Source of the DNA: JAXGXJ01 sp963816155
GTDB taxonomy: Bacteria > Actinomycetota > Thermoleophilia > RBG-16-64-13
Direction of reading: 5' to 3'
DNA length: 64,000 bases
Assembly: GCA_963816155.1 (NCBI GenBank)
Contig: CAWFJE010000009.1
Location: forward strand, 303,567-367,566
Shown here: positions 24,888-34,212 of the stretch, one piece after another
Position numbering within the stretch: the stretch's first letter is position 1
How the letters are laid out: every line of letters starts with the position of its first letter
Translations under genes and position numbers: made by a program
Notes under the pieces: model-generated
Seen by the model: only the letters and a program-made list of their open reading frames with translations
Told to the model about the DNA's origin: nothing
Databases searched by the model: none

Positions 24888-26312
24888 GTGGAAGACGAGC
24901 GCGACATGCAATCAAACACCGTCAGCAGACGCCAGTTCCTCAAGATGGCCGGCATCACGGGCGCGGCACTCGGCGTTGGCGCCGGCCTGGGCGGGCTTCT
25001 TGCCGCCTGCGGTGATGACGAAGAGACCACGACCACGACCGCAGCGGGCGGAGGGACTGAGACCACGGCAGCTCCCGGCGGAGAAACCACCACCTCGGTG
25101 TCCACCGACGCCGAGATGGCCGGCGAGCTCAAGTGCGGCTACGTGGTGCCTCTGACGGGTACCATGGCTGCATTCGGCGCTGCTGCGGAGTGGCAGGTGG
25201 GCTGGATGGAGAAGAACGTCTGGCAAGACGGCGTCGTCTGTGGTGATGGCAAGAAGTACAAGATGACCTGCATCATCGGCGACAGTCAGTCGGACTCCAA
25301 CCGGTCCGCCCAGGTCGCCGGTGACCTCATCACCAATGAGGGCATCAACCTCATCGGTGGCAGCTCGAGCGCCTCGAACGTGATCCCCGTGCGCGACCAG
25401 GCCGAGGCTCTGGAATGCCCCGGCGTGTACTACGACTGCCCCGGCGACGCCTGGGCGGGGGACATCCCCGACGGCGGACTCAAGTGGAACTGGTGCGCTT
25501 GGTGGGTGGGTAAGGACGTAGTCGGTAACTTCCTGGATATGTGGGGCCAGATCCCCAACAACAAGACGGTCGGAGCCCTCTGGGAGAATACCGCCGACGG
25601 CGCTGCCTTCGCCAATGTCCTTCCGGGTCTGTTCGCGGAGATGGGCTGGACCCTGAGCGACCCGGGGCTCTACCAACCGGGCACGGAGGACTACACTCAG
25701 ATTATCAGCCAGTTCAAGAAGGACGGCGTGGAGGTCGTGTGCGGCATGGCCAGTCCGCCGGACTTCGCCAACTTCTGGAGTCAGTCGGCGCAGCAGTCCT
25801 TCAAACCGCCCATCGTCACCGTAGCCAAGGCTCTGCTGTTCCCCGACGGGGTCAATGCTCTCGGCGAGCTCGGCGACGGGATGACCGTGGAGGCTTGGTA
25901 TCACCCCACCTTCCCGTTCAAGAGCGACGTCACCGGCATGACTCCGCAGCAGTATTGCGACGCCTACGAGGCCGACACCGGTCAGCAGTGGACTCAGCCC
26001 GTGTGCTTCATCGGCTGCTTCGAGTTGTGGACGGACATCCTACGCCGGACCAAGGACCCCATGGACAAGAACTCCATCGTCGAGGCCATCAAGGGCACCA
26101 ACATGATGGCCACCGGTGGTCCGGTGGACTGGACCGTCAATCCCGAGCCCATCATGGGCTACTGGAACTTCTGCACCAAGCCGATCGCCGGAGGACAGTG
26201 GGTCAAAGGCACCGGCAAGTACAAGTACGACCTGGAGTTGGTCGCCAGCGCTACGCACAGCGACCAGATCAGCACCACCGCCACCATGAAGGAAGTGCAG
26301 TACCCGGCGTAG
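24888..26312 (+). CDS. Tat-exported lipoprotein, branched-chain amino-acid/amide ABC substrate-binding protein
   Basis: A 474-aa protein from GTG 24888, preceded by GGGAGGGG at 5-6 nt. The N-terminus has a twin-arginine motif (VSRRQFLKMAG), hydrophobic core and lipobox LLAACG, so it is probably Tat-exported and lipid-anchored. A Thr-rich linker (TTTTTAAGGG) precedes a Peripla_BP_6-type two-lobed binding domain of the LivJ/amide-urea class. No permease or ATPase genes are adjacent: asd is divergent on one side and a sensor gene convergent on the other, so this is an orphan binding subunit that must work with a transporter elsewhere or act as a sensor. Confidence 0.88.
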   Translation: MEDERDMQSNTVSRRQFLKMAGITGAALGVGAGLGGLLAACGDDEETTTTTAAGGGTETTAAPGGETTTSVSTDAEMAGELKCGYVVPLTGTMAAFGAAAEWQVGWMEKNVWQDGVVCGDGKKYKMTCIIGDSQSDSNRSAQVAGDLITNEGINLIGGSSSASNVIPVRDQAEALECPGVYYDCPGDAWAGDIPDGGLKWNWCAWWVGKDVVGNFLDMWGQIPNNKTVGALWENTADGAAFANVLPGLFAEMGWTLSDPGLYQPGTEDYTQIISQFKKDGVEVVCGMASPPDFANFWSQSAQQSFKPPIVTVAKALLFPDGVNALGELGDGMTVEAWYHPTFPFKSDVTGMTPQQYCDAYEADTGQQWTQPVCFIGCFELWTDILRRTKDPMDKNSIVEAIKGTNMMATGGPVDWTVNPEPIMGYWNFCTKPIAGGQWVKGTGKYKYDLELVASATHSDQISTTATMKEVQYPA

Positions 26313-26333
26313 GGACTGCAGAGGAGCGCGTGA

Positions 26334-26366
26334 GGGGGGCTCCCGGGCGCAGCCCGGGAGCCCCCC
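26334..26366. terminator. Strong bidirectional terminator
   Basis: A perfect 14-bp stem GGGGGGCTCCCGGG/CCCGGGAGCCCCCC with a 5-nt loop, between the convergent binding-protein and PAS genes. TCCTATTT follows on the plus strand. Its position suits both genes. Confidence 0.85.
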
Positions 26367-26374
26367 CTCCTATT

Positions 26375-28024
26375 TCACGTACGGTCTTCCGTCCGCGCGC
26401 CCAAGATGTCCCGCACGGCCCTTCGCACCTCTTCGTCCTCATAGGGCCGCCTCAAAGCTCCTGCAAAGCCGTGCTCACGATACCCCCGCACTTCGGAGTC
26501 GCTGCTGAGGAGGACGGGCCCTTCCAGTCCGGCCGCGCGCAGCGCGGCCATATTCGTCAGTCCGCTTGCCCCGTCGGTCGAGACGAGCTCCACCACGGCG
26601 AGAGCGAATGGCCGAGCCTCCCGTCCGGCCTCGGCGATGCCGTCCAGCGCATCGGGAAGCGACGGGAAGGAGACGGGTTCGTAGCCGAGTCGGGCGAAGA
26701 TGGCAGGTAGAGAGTGCGGTGACGCGTCTTCGGCGTTCAGCAGAAGCACTCGCCTTGGGCTCTGCGGAGTGGTCTCCGGGGAATAGGCGGCGTGGTCATG
26801 TCCGGCTCGGTATTCTCCGTCGAGGCAGCTTTCCGGGGCTGCGGGTCGGGACTCGAGATCCCGAAGCCGGGCTTCCAATTCGAGCAGGCGCCTGCCGGGG
26901 GTCAGGTCCTCCATCATGATGATGATGGCCGATGCCACTCCCACCAGGTCTCGGAAAGGCGTCGCGGTGGCGCGGACGTCGACCGGGCGACCGTTCTTGT
27001 CCCTGAGCGTCGTCTCCTGCACCAATGGTTCACGCAGACCGCAGAAGGCATTCGCCTGGTACCTCGGGAAGGGACAGGGCCGCTTGACGACTTCGGAAGC
27101 CCTCCAGCCAAAGAGGTGCTCGGCGGCCCGGTTCCACATGGTCACCTTCCCAGCACGGTCGAGGATGAAGGCCGCCATCGGCGCATGGGTGATGATCGCT
27201 TCCAAATCGGCCACGGCGTCTCCACGCGACTGCTCCGCCCAGATGCGCCCGATAGCGGCGCTCACAGTGGCTCCCAGACTGTGCAGACCGGCCACGAGGG
27301 TGGGCGGGATAGCAGGATAGGTGAGGCCGGCCGCTACCATGACGGCCACTACTTCGCCTCGGTGTTGGATCGCTATGGTGGCGGAAGACCGCGGGGCGTC
27401 GCTCAAACCGGCGAACGGGTCTTCGCGCCGGAGATCCGACACACGTTCGCCCACAACGCGCAGAGACTCCTCGGAGAGGCCCTGGCTGACGACCAGGTCG
27501 GCGCCGCAGGGAGCCCCGCCCAGCAGGAAGACGCAGCCGGCGTCGACACTCTCCACGCGGAGCGCGGACTCGAAGGTGATGGTCAGGGCTCTGCGGATGT
27601 TCTGAACGGGGCCGAGGGCCGTACGCAGGTCGGCCTCGATGTAGCCCAGCTTCTCCGCCCGTTTCTCTTCGGTTATGTCCTCCACGACTTCGATGAAGCC
27701 TGTGGGGACGTCGCCCAGGCCCTGCAGGGGGTGGGTGCGCACCCTCGCGGAGAACCAGGTCCCGTCGTCGCGAAGGCCTTCCGTCTCGGCCTCATGGGTC
27801 TCTCCCGTCAGGAGCGAGCGTCTCCCCGGGCAATGCGAGCAGGGCGCCTCTCTCTTCTCAAACTCGCGATAGCACTTCTTGCCCAGCAACTCGACCACGG
27901 GCTTGCCGTACAGGCGCTCGTTGGGTCGATTGACCATGATGAGATCGAAATCGGCGGAGATGATGTTCATCCCCGGCTCGATGTCTGACGATTGTGCGCC
28001 GAAGGCCTCTGCTTCCGGGTTCAT
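26375..28024 (-). CDS. PAS-GAF-PAS protein with degenerate receiver-like C-terminus
   Basis: A 549-aa soluble sensor. A first PAS domain (about 18-120) contains a Cys cluster KKCYREFEKREAPCSHCPG typical of the PAS type that may bind a metal or haem; a GAF-like domain follows (about 135-265), then a second PAS (about 275-390). The last ~120 residues resemble a response-regulator receiver (RRVLLLNAEDASPHSL; PVLLSSDS) but the phospho-acceptor position reads AVVEL, Glu instead of Asp. No HisKA, HATPase, GGDEF or DNA-binding domain is present, so output would have to be by protein contact. The family function is unknown beyond signalling. Confidence 0.75.
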   Translation of the reverse strand: MNPEAEAFGAQSSDIEPGMNIISADFDLIMVNRPNERLYGKPVVELLGKKCYREFEKREAPCSHCPGRRSLLTGETHEAETEGLRDDGTWFSARVRTHPLQGLGDVPTGFIEVVEDITEEKRAEKLGYIEADLRTALGPVQNIRRALTITFESALRVESVDAGCVFLLGGAPCGADLVVSQGLSEESLRVVGERVSDLRREDPFAGLSDAPRSSATIAIQHRGEVVAVMVAAGLTYPAIPPTLVAGLHSLGATVSAAIGRIWAEQSRGDAVADLEAIITHAPMAAFILDRAGKVTMWNRAAEHLFGWRASEVVKRPCPFPRYQANAFCGLREPLVQETTLRDKNGRPVDVRATATPFRDLVGVASAIIIMMEDLTPGRRLLELEARLRDLESRPAAPESCLDGEYRAGHDHAAYSPETTPQSPRRVLLLNAEDASPHSLPAIFARLGYEPVSFPSLPDALDGIAEAGREARPFALAVVELVSTDGASGLTNMAALRAAGLEGPVLLSSDSEVRGYREHGFAGALRRPYEDEEVRRAVRDILGARTEDRT

Positions 28025-28196
28025 GCTATCCGTTCCCTTTCAGCCCACCGCCGCGTCGCAGCGGTCCACCGTGGCGCGGCCGCGTACGCGCGTCGCCGGA
28101 CAATTGTCCCACGCCGGGAGGTTGCCGCAGCCCCGTCCGATCCTGGGCGCATGGCCAAGCCCCGACGGAGCGTCCCTGACCCGCGCGCGCCTTAAG

Positions 28197-29386
28197 CTAC
28201 TGCGGCCGGTAGCGCCATACGGCCAATCCGAAGAAGGCCACCGTCCAGATCCAGACGAAACCCATGGGTCCAAGCACCTCGGGAAGCCCCCAGCTGTTGA
28301 GAACGATGCCGTGCAGGCGAGTCGACAATCCAGGCCGTGGGCAGGAAGTGCGCCACGCGGAGAAGGTCTCACTGGTGATCTCCAAGGGGAACCAGGCCCC
28401 GCCCAGGGCGGCCAGGAGTTGCGCGGTTATGACCGTGGTAGCGATGACGGCCTGTTCGGAGCGGAACACGGAGGTGATGAGCAGACCCAGAGAGGCCGCC
28501 ATGACGGAGAGCGAGATCATCACAAGAAAGAGGGCGGCAGGACTGTTGAAGTAGTCCACTCCGAAGGCGAACTGACCCAAGAGGACCAGGAAGCAGTTGC
28601 TGCATGAAGCTCAGGAGGACCATGGCCATCATCTTGCCGCTCACGATCTGCGGTCCCCCCACGCGCATTGTGTTCAGACGAAGAAGGAGTCCCTTGGCGT
28701 CGCTCCCAGGCCAGGCCGGTGGTCACCGTGAGCAGGCCGAAGAGGACCCAGTTGACCAGAGCGCCGGTGGAGGCTTGGTCGAAACTGGTCAACTGGTCAG
28801 AAGCCATGGTGCGGGAGTCGGTCAGCATGGTGATGATGGCTGGGGTCGCGAGAAGGGCAGCAGCCCTGTCTTGGGCGGCGGTGCGCAGTTCTTCGTCGGC
28901 GGGGATGCCAAGCGCCGAGCCCACTTGCTCTGCCGCTGTGGCGGCGGCCAGCCGCTCGGCGTTCATCCGGGCTACTGCGCCCTGCACGGCTTGATACACG
29001 GATTGGGCCCCGCTGGAGGTCTCGATGCGCACGAACTGAAGAGCAGCGGGCTCGCCCGCCTCCACGGCTGTCCCGTACCCCCGGGGGATGATGAGACCGG
29101 CAGCCACGTCCTGGTCCTGCACGGCCTCCTCCAGCGCCTCCGCACTCATGGGTCTCACGTCGAGCGCGGACTCGGCCTGCAGACGATCGACCAGTTCCCG
29201 CGCAGCGGGGCTGCCGTCCGCGTCTGCTACGCCGAGCGGCAGGGCGGTGGGGTCGCCGAAGCCCGTGAAGAGGAGGCCGAGGAAGACCGTGAAGATCATC
29301 GGCAGAACGATGCTGAACAGCGCCGCGAGCTTGTCTCTGCGCGTTTGTAGGAGTTCCTTACCGGCGATGTGCCAGGACCGAATCAT
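28197..29386 (-). pseudogene. ABC-2 exporter permease B, several frameshifts
   Basis: Starts at ATG 29386 (MIRSWHIAGKELLQTRRDK), overlapping the stop of permease A as ATGA. The first ~230 residues give one N-terminal helix and a large extracytoplasmic domain in one frame. The frame then changes near 28690 (LLLRLNTMRVGGPQ), near 28595 (FLVLLGQFAFGVDYF), and twice more around 28325-28365 (RVAHFLPTAWIVDS) before ending at WRYRPQ. Every segment is conserved-looking ABC-2/YhgE-type sequence, so the gene was intact recently or the sequence carries errors. Partner of permease A and the ATPase upstream. Confidence 0.8.
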
Positions 29387-30651
29387 GCGTACCGCCTGCC
29401 GAAGAACCAGGTGGCCAGAGCGAAGAACACCGCGCTGAAGCCCACGGCGGCCAGGAGGGGCAGGGCGATGTTGGCCCAAGAGCCGCCGTACAGCACCTCA
29501 CCCCATCCTTCGATCAGCCATCCATTGGGCGTGAAGCGGCGAATGGCGGCGAACGTGCCCTCGATGTTCGCCGTTCCCATGAAGTTACCGCCTACCAGAC
29601 CCAGGAAGACGAAGATGGCGCTGCTTGCTGCTCCTGCCTGCGCGGGCGTCTTGGCGAAGGAGACGGTGAGCAGACCCAGCGACGCGGCGACCAGGGCACC
29701 GGCCAGGGTGAGAGCGATCACCGGACCAGTCTCTCCCCAGTGGGCGCCGAAAGCGAGCCAACCGACGAGCAGTAGGATGACGGATTGCAAGAAGCACCAC
29801 CACGAACACTCCCACGTACTTGCCTCCCAGCACCACAGAGCGAGGGGTGGGAGTGGTGAAGAGCCTGAAGAGGGTCCCGCGCCGGTGCTCGTCGAGGATG
29901 CTGCGGGCCGCGGTGGCACCGCCGAAGAACATGAAGAAGATCATCATCCCCACAAGTACCTGGCTGGCCACGTTGGGGTCGGGCCTGTCCTCGGCGCCGG
30001 GGATCACCGGTGTCCGGGCCGCGAGGCTGACGGTTGTGCGCCTTGGGCTGCGGTTCCGTAGGCCTCCGCGGTGGCCGCGGCCAGAGCGGCCAGCTCGTCG
30101 GGGTCGGTGGCGCCCTTGGCGGCCGCCAGCTCGGCGGCCGTGAAGGCCGCGGCCCGCGCACCGTCGAGGGCCTGGGTCACCGACCCCACGATGGCCGCCA
30201 CGATGGCCGGGCCGACGGTGGTGGCCGGATCCTTGTAGATCTCGACCGCCATTGGCTCGCCGGTCGCTGTCCCTGCCCTCAGTCGCTCGGTGAGTCCGGT
30301 CGGGATGATGACGGCCACGTCCGCCTCTCCGTCGTCGACGGCCACTCGGGCTGCGTCGGCGCTCTCGACCACGGTCGTGTCGAGGACGTCGGCCAGACTC
30401 GGGTCGGTCAGGACCCCCACGATGTGGCGCGCCGGCTCGGTCGGCGCCTGTCGCGGCGTATCCCCGTGGCGGCCTGGTCCATGTCGACCACCACCGTCTT
30501 CACGGCAGGCAGGCGAGAAGTTGTCGCCCGAGCCGAAGGCCGCCCCCAGGGCGGCTGCCAGCAGCAGGGGCGCGACAAGCATCATGGCCAGTGCCGCGAA
30601 GTCGCGGTAGATGTGGCGGATGTCCTTCCAGGCGATGCTGAGGGCCCGCAT
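29383..30651 (-). pseudogene. ABC-2 exporter permease A, several frameshifts
   Basis: Begins MRALSIAWKDIRHIYRDFAA at 30651. The N-terminal helix is followed by a compensating frameshift pair (about 30440-30520), where a better frame reads LPAVKTVVVDMDQAATG. Another shift at about 30007 leads to NVASQVLVGMMIFFMFFGG, and one near 29795-29800 leads to SVILLLVGWLAFGAHWGE. It ends FFGRRYA. The product is a six-helix ABC-2 permease with a long extracytoplasmic loop, the YhiH/DrrB-like arrangement that pairs with permease B to form a heterodimeric exporter. No single full-length frame exists. Confidence 0.8.
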
Positions 30652-30668
30652 GTAGGTTCTCCGTCGGC

Positions 30669-31618
30669 TCAGTCGCGCAACGCGCGGCCGGTCAGGTGCA
30701 GGAACACCGTCTCCAGGTTGGGTTCGGCCAGGTTGATCTCGGTGATGCGGGCGCCCGCCGCTCGGGCGTCCTCGAACAGGAGCGGCATCAGGATGCTGCC
30801 GTCGGCCGTCAGCAGCGAGAGCCTTCCCTCCTCCGTAGCGGTGACCGCAGTGACGCCTTCGGTCTCGCGCCAGCGGGCGGCGAGCGCGTCGGCTTCACGG
30901 TCCAGGGTCACGTCCACGCGGGTGTCCTCGCCGACGAGTTTCCACAGTTCGTCTTGGGTTCCCAGCGCGATCATGCGGCCCTGATCCATGATGCCCACTC
31001 TGTCGGAGAGTTCCTGCGCCTCCTCCATGTAGTGGGTGGTGTAGAGGACGGTCATGCCCTCCCTGTTCAGGTCCTTAACGCCGTCGAGGATGGCGCGGCG
31101 GCTCTGAGGGTCGATGCCCACCGTGGGTTCGTCGAGGTAGAGGAGGCGCGGCCTGTGCAACAGCGCCGCGCCGATGTTGACCCGCCGCTTCATGCCCCCG
31201 GAGTACTTGTCCACCCGGTCCTTCTGCCGGTCGACCAGGCCGATCAACTCCAACACCTCGTCCACGCGGCCGGTGAGCTCAGAACCGGTCATCCCGTACA
31301 TCCTGCCCCCAGAAGAGGAGGTTCTCCCGTCCGCTCAAGTCCTCGTACAGGGCGATCTCTTGCGGGAACGACCCCGATAAGCCCGCGTACTTGGTCTGCC
31401 TGTTTCGTCACGGAGAAACCGCCCACACGGGCGTCGCCTCCATCGGGCCGGAGGAGGCAGGAGAGGATGGAAATAGTGGTCGTCTTGCCGGCACCGTTGG
31501 GACCCAGCAGGCTGAAGATCTCCCCCTCTTCGATGGCGAAGGTGACGTCGTCGACCGCCACCGGCCCCTTGGGGGGGTCGAACTGCTTGCGAAGACCTTC
31601 GACTTCGATAGCCGGCAT
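30669..31618 (-). pseudogene. ABC-2 exporter ATP-binding protein, two frameshifts
   Basis: Starts MPAIEVEGLRKQFD at 31618. Walker A GPNGAGKTTTI is in the first frame; signature YSGGMKRRVN and Walker B LLYLDEPTVGIDP are in the last. Between them (31290-31350) a short middle frame supplies QEIALYEDLSGRENLLFWG. The first junction needs removal of one C in TTCCCGCAAG and the second removal of one base in TGGGGGCAGG, so both are one-base insertions. The C-terminal region (about 210-310) is the usual exporter extension. It begins 42 bp after the aspartokinase stop and probably shares its transcript. Confidence 0.85.
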
Positions 31619-31660
31619 ACTGAGCCCTGCCCCGACGGCGCTGCGGCGATAGCCAAGGCT

Positions 31661-33010
31661 CTAGCTGAAGACCTCTTCCCGGCTGATCATACCCTCGTCG
31701 AGGTCGAAGGAAGCATGCAGCGCCTTGACCGCGGTCTCCACGTGCTGCCGGCGGATGACGCAGCTGATCTTGATGGTGCTGGTGGAGATCATCTCGATGT
31801 TGATGCCGTTCGTGGCCAGCACTTCGAACATCTGGGCCGCCACACCCGGGTACGTCTTCATGCCCGCGCCCACCAGAGTGACTTTGCCCACTCCGTTGTC
31901 GGTGTCGAAAGACCTGAAACCGATGGTCTCGCGGATCTCACCGAGCACCCGGCCCACCTTGGGTAGATCGGCTTCCGCGGTGGTGAAGGAGATACTGGCA
32001 GCGCCGCCCTCCGAAACGTTCTGGATGATCACATCCAGGTTGATGTGGGCCTTGGCCAGTTCCGAGAAGATGCGCGCGGCCACGCCGACTTCGTCGGGCA
32101 GGCCGTGGACGGTGACTTTGGCGTCATCGAGGGTGAACGCGACGCCGGAGATTATGGCTTGTTCCATTTTGGGATCTTCCTGTCCTACCCAGGTACCGGG
32201 TTTGTCTGTAAAACTGGAGCGGATATGTAGGGGGATGTCATAGCGGCGGGCCACTTCAACGCTGCGGGTCATCATGACCTTGGCCCCGCTGGCCGCCATC
32301 TCCAGCAACTCCTCGTTGGAGATGGAGTCGAGCTTGCGTGCCTCAGGCACCATGCGGGGATCCGTGGTGAAGACGCCTTCGACGTCGGTGTAGATCTCGC
32401 ATACCTCGGCCCCCAGGGCGGCCGCCAGCGCCACAGCCGTGGTATCGGAGCCCCCACGGCCCAGAGTGGTCACGTCCTGCTCGGTCGACACCCCCTGAAA
32501 ACCGGCCACCAGCACGATCTTATCCTCGGCCAAAGCCTTCTGGATGCGATGGGGCCTGATGTCGAGGATCTTGGCCTTGGTGTGGTAGGTGTCGGTGACG
32601 ATGCCTGCCTGCGAACCGGTCAGAGATATGGCCTCGTAGCCCAACTCGTGGATGGCCATGGCCAGCAGGGCGGCGGAGATGCGTTCGCCGGCGGAGAGGA
32701 GCATGTCCATCTCGCGTGCCGGCGGGTCGTCGGAGATCTCCTGGGCCATTTCGATGAGTTCGTCGGTCGTATCGCCACGGGCCGAGACGACCGCCACTGC
32801 CGGGTGTCCGCTCCTGTGAGCATCGACGATACGGTTGGCCACGCGTTTTATGCAGGTGGCGTCCGCCACCGATGACCCCCCGAATTTCATCACCACGATG
32901 TTGGTACGCTCGGCCTTGCGCTCCGGGCCGGCGATGACCACGTAGTCGACGCTCGCGCCGCTCGTGGCCTGTGGTGGATCGTCTTGCTGTGGTTGCTCTT
33001 GGTCCGTCAC
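31661..33010 (-). CDS. lysC: Aspartokinase
   Basis: A 449-aa enzyme phosphorylating aspartate, the first step to lysine/DAP, threonine and methionine. The kinase domain has the KFGGSSVADA motif and ATP/aspartate residues in GRGGSDTTAVALA; two ACT domains occupy about the last 150 residues, the usual site of Lys/Thr feedback control. GTG 33010 adds about 40 residues before MKFGGSS compared with typical aspartokinases (DQEQPQQDDPPQATSG, low-complexity); a start nearer MKFGG is possible but lacks a ribosome binding site. No internal beta-subunit start was judged. It follows the recR-ygbA genes on the same strand. Confidence 0.93.
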   Translation of the reverse strand: MTDQEQPQQDDPPQATSGASVDYVVIAGPERKAERTNIVVMKFGGSSVADATCIKRVANRIVDAHRSGHPAVAVVSARGDTTDELIEMAQEISDDPPAREMDMLLSAGERISAALLAMAIHELGYEAISLTGSQAGIVTDTYHTKAKILDIRPHRIQKALAEDKIVLVAGFQGVSTEQDVTTLGRGGSDTTAVALAAALGAEVCEIYTDVEGVFTTDPRMVPEARKLDSISNEELLEMAASGAKVMMTRSVEVARRYDIPLHIRSSFTDKPGTWVGQEDPKMEQAIISGVAFTLDDAKVTVHGLPDEVGVAARIFSELAKAHINLDVIIQNVSEGGAASISFTTAEADLPKVGRVLGEIRETIGFRSFDTDNGVGKVTLVGAGMKTYPGVAAQMFEVLATNGINIEMISTSTIKISCVIRRQHVETAVKALHASFDLDEGMISREEVFS

Positions 33011-33153
33011 CGTGATCAGTGCTCCGTTTCGGCCATTCTGTAACCCAGCAATTCTATCAACCTTGCACAGGACGAGCTATTGCCGGGGGTAGCAAGCCGC
33101 GCGGAGACTCCCACCGGAAGGAACAGACCTCAGGGTTAGCGGCGCCGGCGGGT

Positions 33154-33555
33154 TCAAGACCCCCGTCGATCGAGCAGATGCCTTACGGCGAGGTATGGGT
33201 GTCGGATGGTCATACGCGGGCCGGAGTAGCGCATCACCGTCCGGACCTCGGTGCGCATGTCGGTACGAAAGCAGTGGACTGTGCACCGGGCGCAGGTAGG
33301 TTTCTGCTCCCCGAAGGAGCATCGTGCGATACGGCGGAGTGAATAGTCGAGGAGGGCCGCGCAATCCGGGCAGAGACCGTCCCGGTCGGAGTCGGATTTG
33401 ACGTCGACCACCGTGTCGGCGCATCCATGGGGCGGAGCGTCATTGTTCAGCAGCCTTCTCGGATGACCGGCCGCGCAATACATGGTGATCATCACCTCGA
33501 TCGTGTGCCGCTCTCTGCGCAGTCGGCGAGACATCGGCTTCTCCGAGGTACGCAT
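33154..33555 (-). CDS. YgbA-like (nitrous-oxide-stimulated promoter family) protein with in-frame repeat insertion
   Basis: A 133-aa cysteine-rich protein. The family signature is clear: RRERHTIEVMITMYC at the N-terminus, then LCPDCAALLDYSLRRIARC, EQKPTCARCTVHCF and MRYSGPRMTIRHPYLAVRHL. The paired cysteines suggest a metal site; in enterobacteria the homologue is part of the nitric-oxide (NsrR) response, but its biochemical role is poorly defined. Residues about 32-60 interrupt the family between the first Cys and LCPDC and include PRRLLNNDAPPHGCAD, nearly identical to a peptide in the phosphorylase. The gene is 23 bp downstream of recR and probably co-transcribed. Confidence 0.8.
   Translation of the reverse strand: MRTSEKPMSRRLRRERHTIEVMITMYCAAGHPRRLLNNDAPPHGCADTVVDVKSDSDRDGLCPDCAALLDYSLRRIARCSFGEQKPTCARCTVHCFRTDMRTEVRTVMRYSGPRMTIRHPYLAVRHLLDRRGS
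33417..33462 (-). repeat. Partial copy of the palindromic element inside the YgbA-like gene
   Basis: These 46 bases match 9772-9817 in the phosphorylase gene at 40 of 46 positions, in the same orientation and the same reading frame (PRRLLNNDA[S/P]PH[E/G]CA). They include the AGGCTGCTGAA terminal arm. Beyond TGCGCCG the similarity stops, and neither the central hairpin nor the second terminal arm is present, so this is a truncated or rearranged copy. Confidence 0.75.
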
Positions 33556-33578
33556 GCCGTACCCGTTCTCCTCGCCGG

Positions 33579-34184
33579 CTAGAGTTCCCGTCGCCCGGTG
33601 AGGGCGCGCCCCAGGGTGACCTCATCGGCGTACTCGAGGTCGCCACCCATGGGAAGCCCAGCCGCCAAGCGCGTGACGCGCAGCGTGCCGGCTGTCGTCT
33701 CGGCGCGGAGTTCTTCGGCTATGAAGAGCGCAGTTGCCTCGCCGGCCGTGTTGGGGTTGGTGGCCACGATGATCTCGGTGACCTCGTCGGCGCGGGCGCG
33801 CTCGAACAGTTCGGCCAGATGCAGCTTCTGCGGCCCGATGCCATCCAGCGGCGAGAGCGCGCCGCCCAACACGTGGTACAGACCACGATATTCGTGGGTG
33901 CGCTCGACGGAGATCACGTCGCCCGGCTCCTCGACCACGCAGATGGCGCCGGTATCCCGACGGGTATCAACGCAGACGGAGCACAGTTCTTCCTCGGTCA
34001 GGTTGAAGCAGCAGGTGCAGAAGCGCACCGATTCTTTGACGTCCATGAGAGCCTGCGCAAGGGGCAGCGCGTCCTCAGGCGGGAGTTTGAGCAGGTGATA
34101 GGTCAGGCGCTGAGCCGTCTTGGGCCCCACGCCAGGAAGCTTCGCGAGCTCGTCGATGAGCCTCTGGACAGTGGGGCTGTACAT
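33579..34184 (-). CDS. recR: Recombination protein RecR
   Basis: A 201-aa protein of normal length. It has the N-terminal helix-hairpin-helix (LAKLPGVGPKTAQRL), a four-Cys zinc finger (CTCCFNLTEEELCSVC), a Toprim domain starting ICVVEEPGDV, and the C-terminal GGDLEYADEVTLGRAL Walker-B-like segment. With RecO and RecF it loads RecA at gaps. It lies 28 bp after ybaB in the widely conserved dnaX-ybaB-recR order. Confidence 0.97.
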   Translation of the reverse strand: MYSPTVQRLIDELAKLPGVGPKTAQRLTYHLLKLPPEDALPLAQALMDVKESVRFCTCCFNLTEEELCSVCVDTRRDTGAICVVEEPGDVISVERTHEYRGLYHVLGGALSPLDGIGPQKLHLAELFERARADEVTEIIVATNPNTAGEATALFIAEELRAETTAGTLRVTRLAAGLPMGGDLEYADEVTLGRALTGRREL

Positions 34185-34212
34185 GCTGCGTGGGCGAGGG
34201 CCGGAGCCCGCG

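Noticed and set aside
26792..27988. 398-codon open frame opposite the PAS sensor
   Set aside because: No domain and no start signal, whereas the minus strand encodes clear PAS/GAF domains.
33011..33153. Possible lysine or SAM riboswitch upstream of aspartokinase
   Set aside because: The leader has GGCTTGCTACCCCCGGCAATAGC, which pairs locally, but I could not match the conserved cores of the lysine, SAM-I or SAM-IV classes. A covariance-model search would decide.
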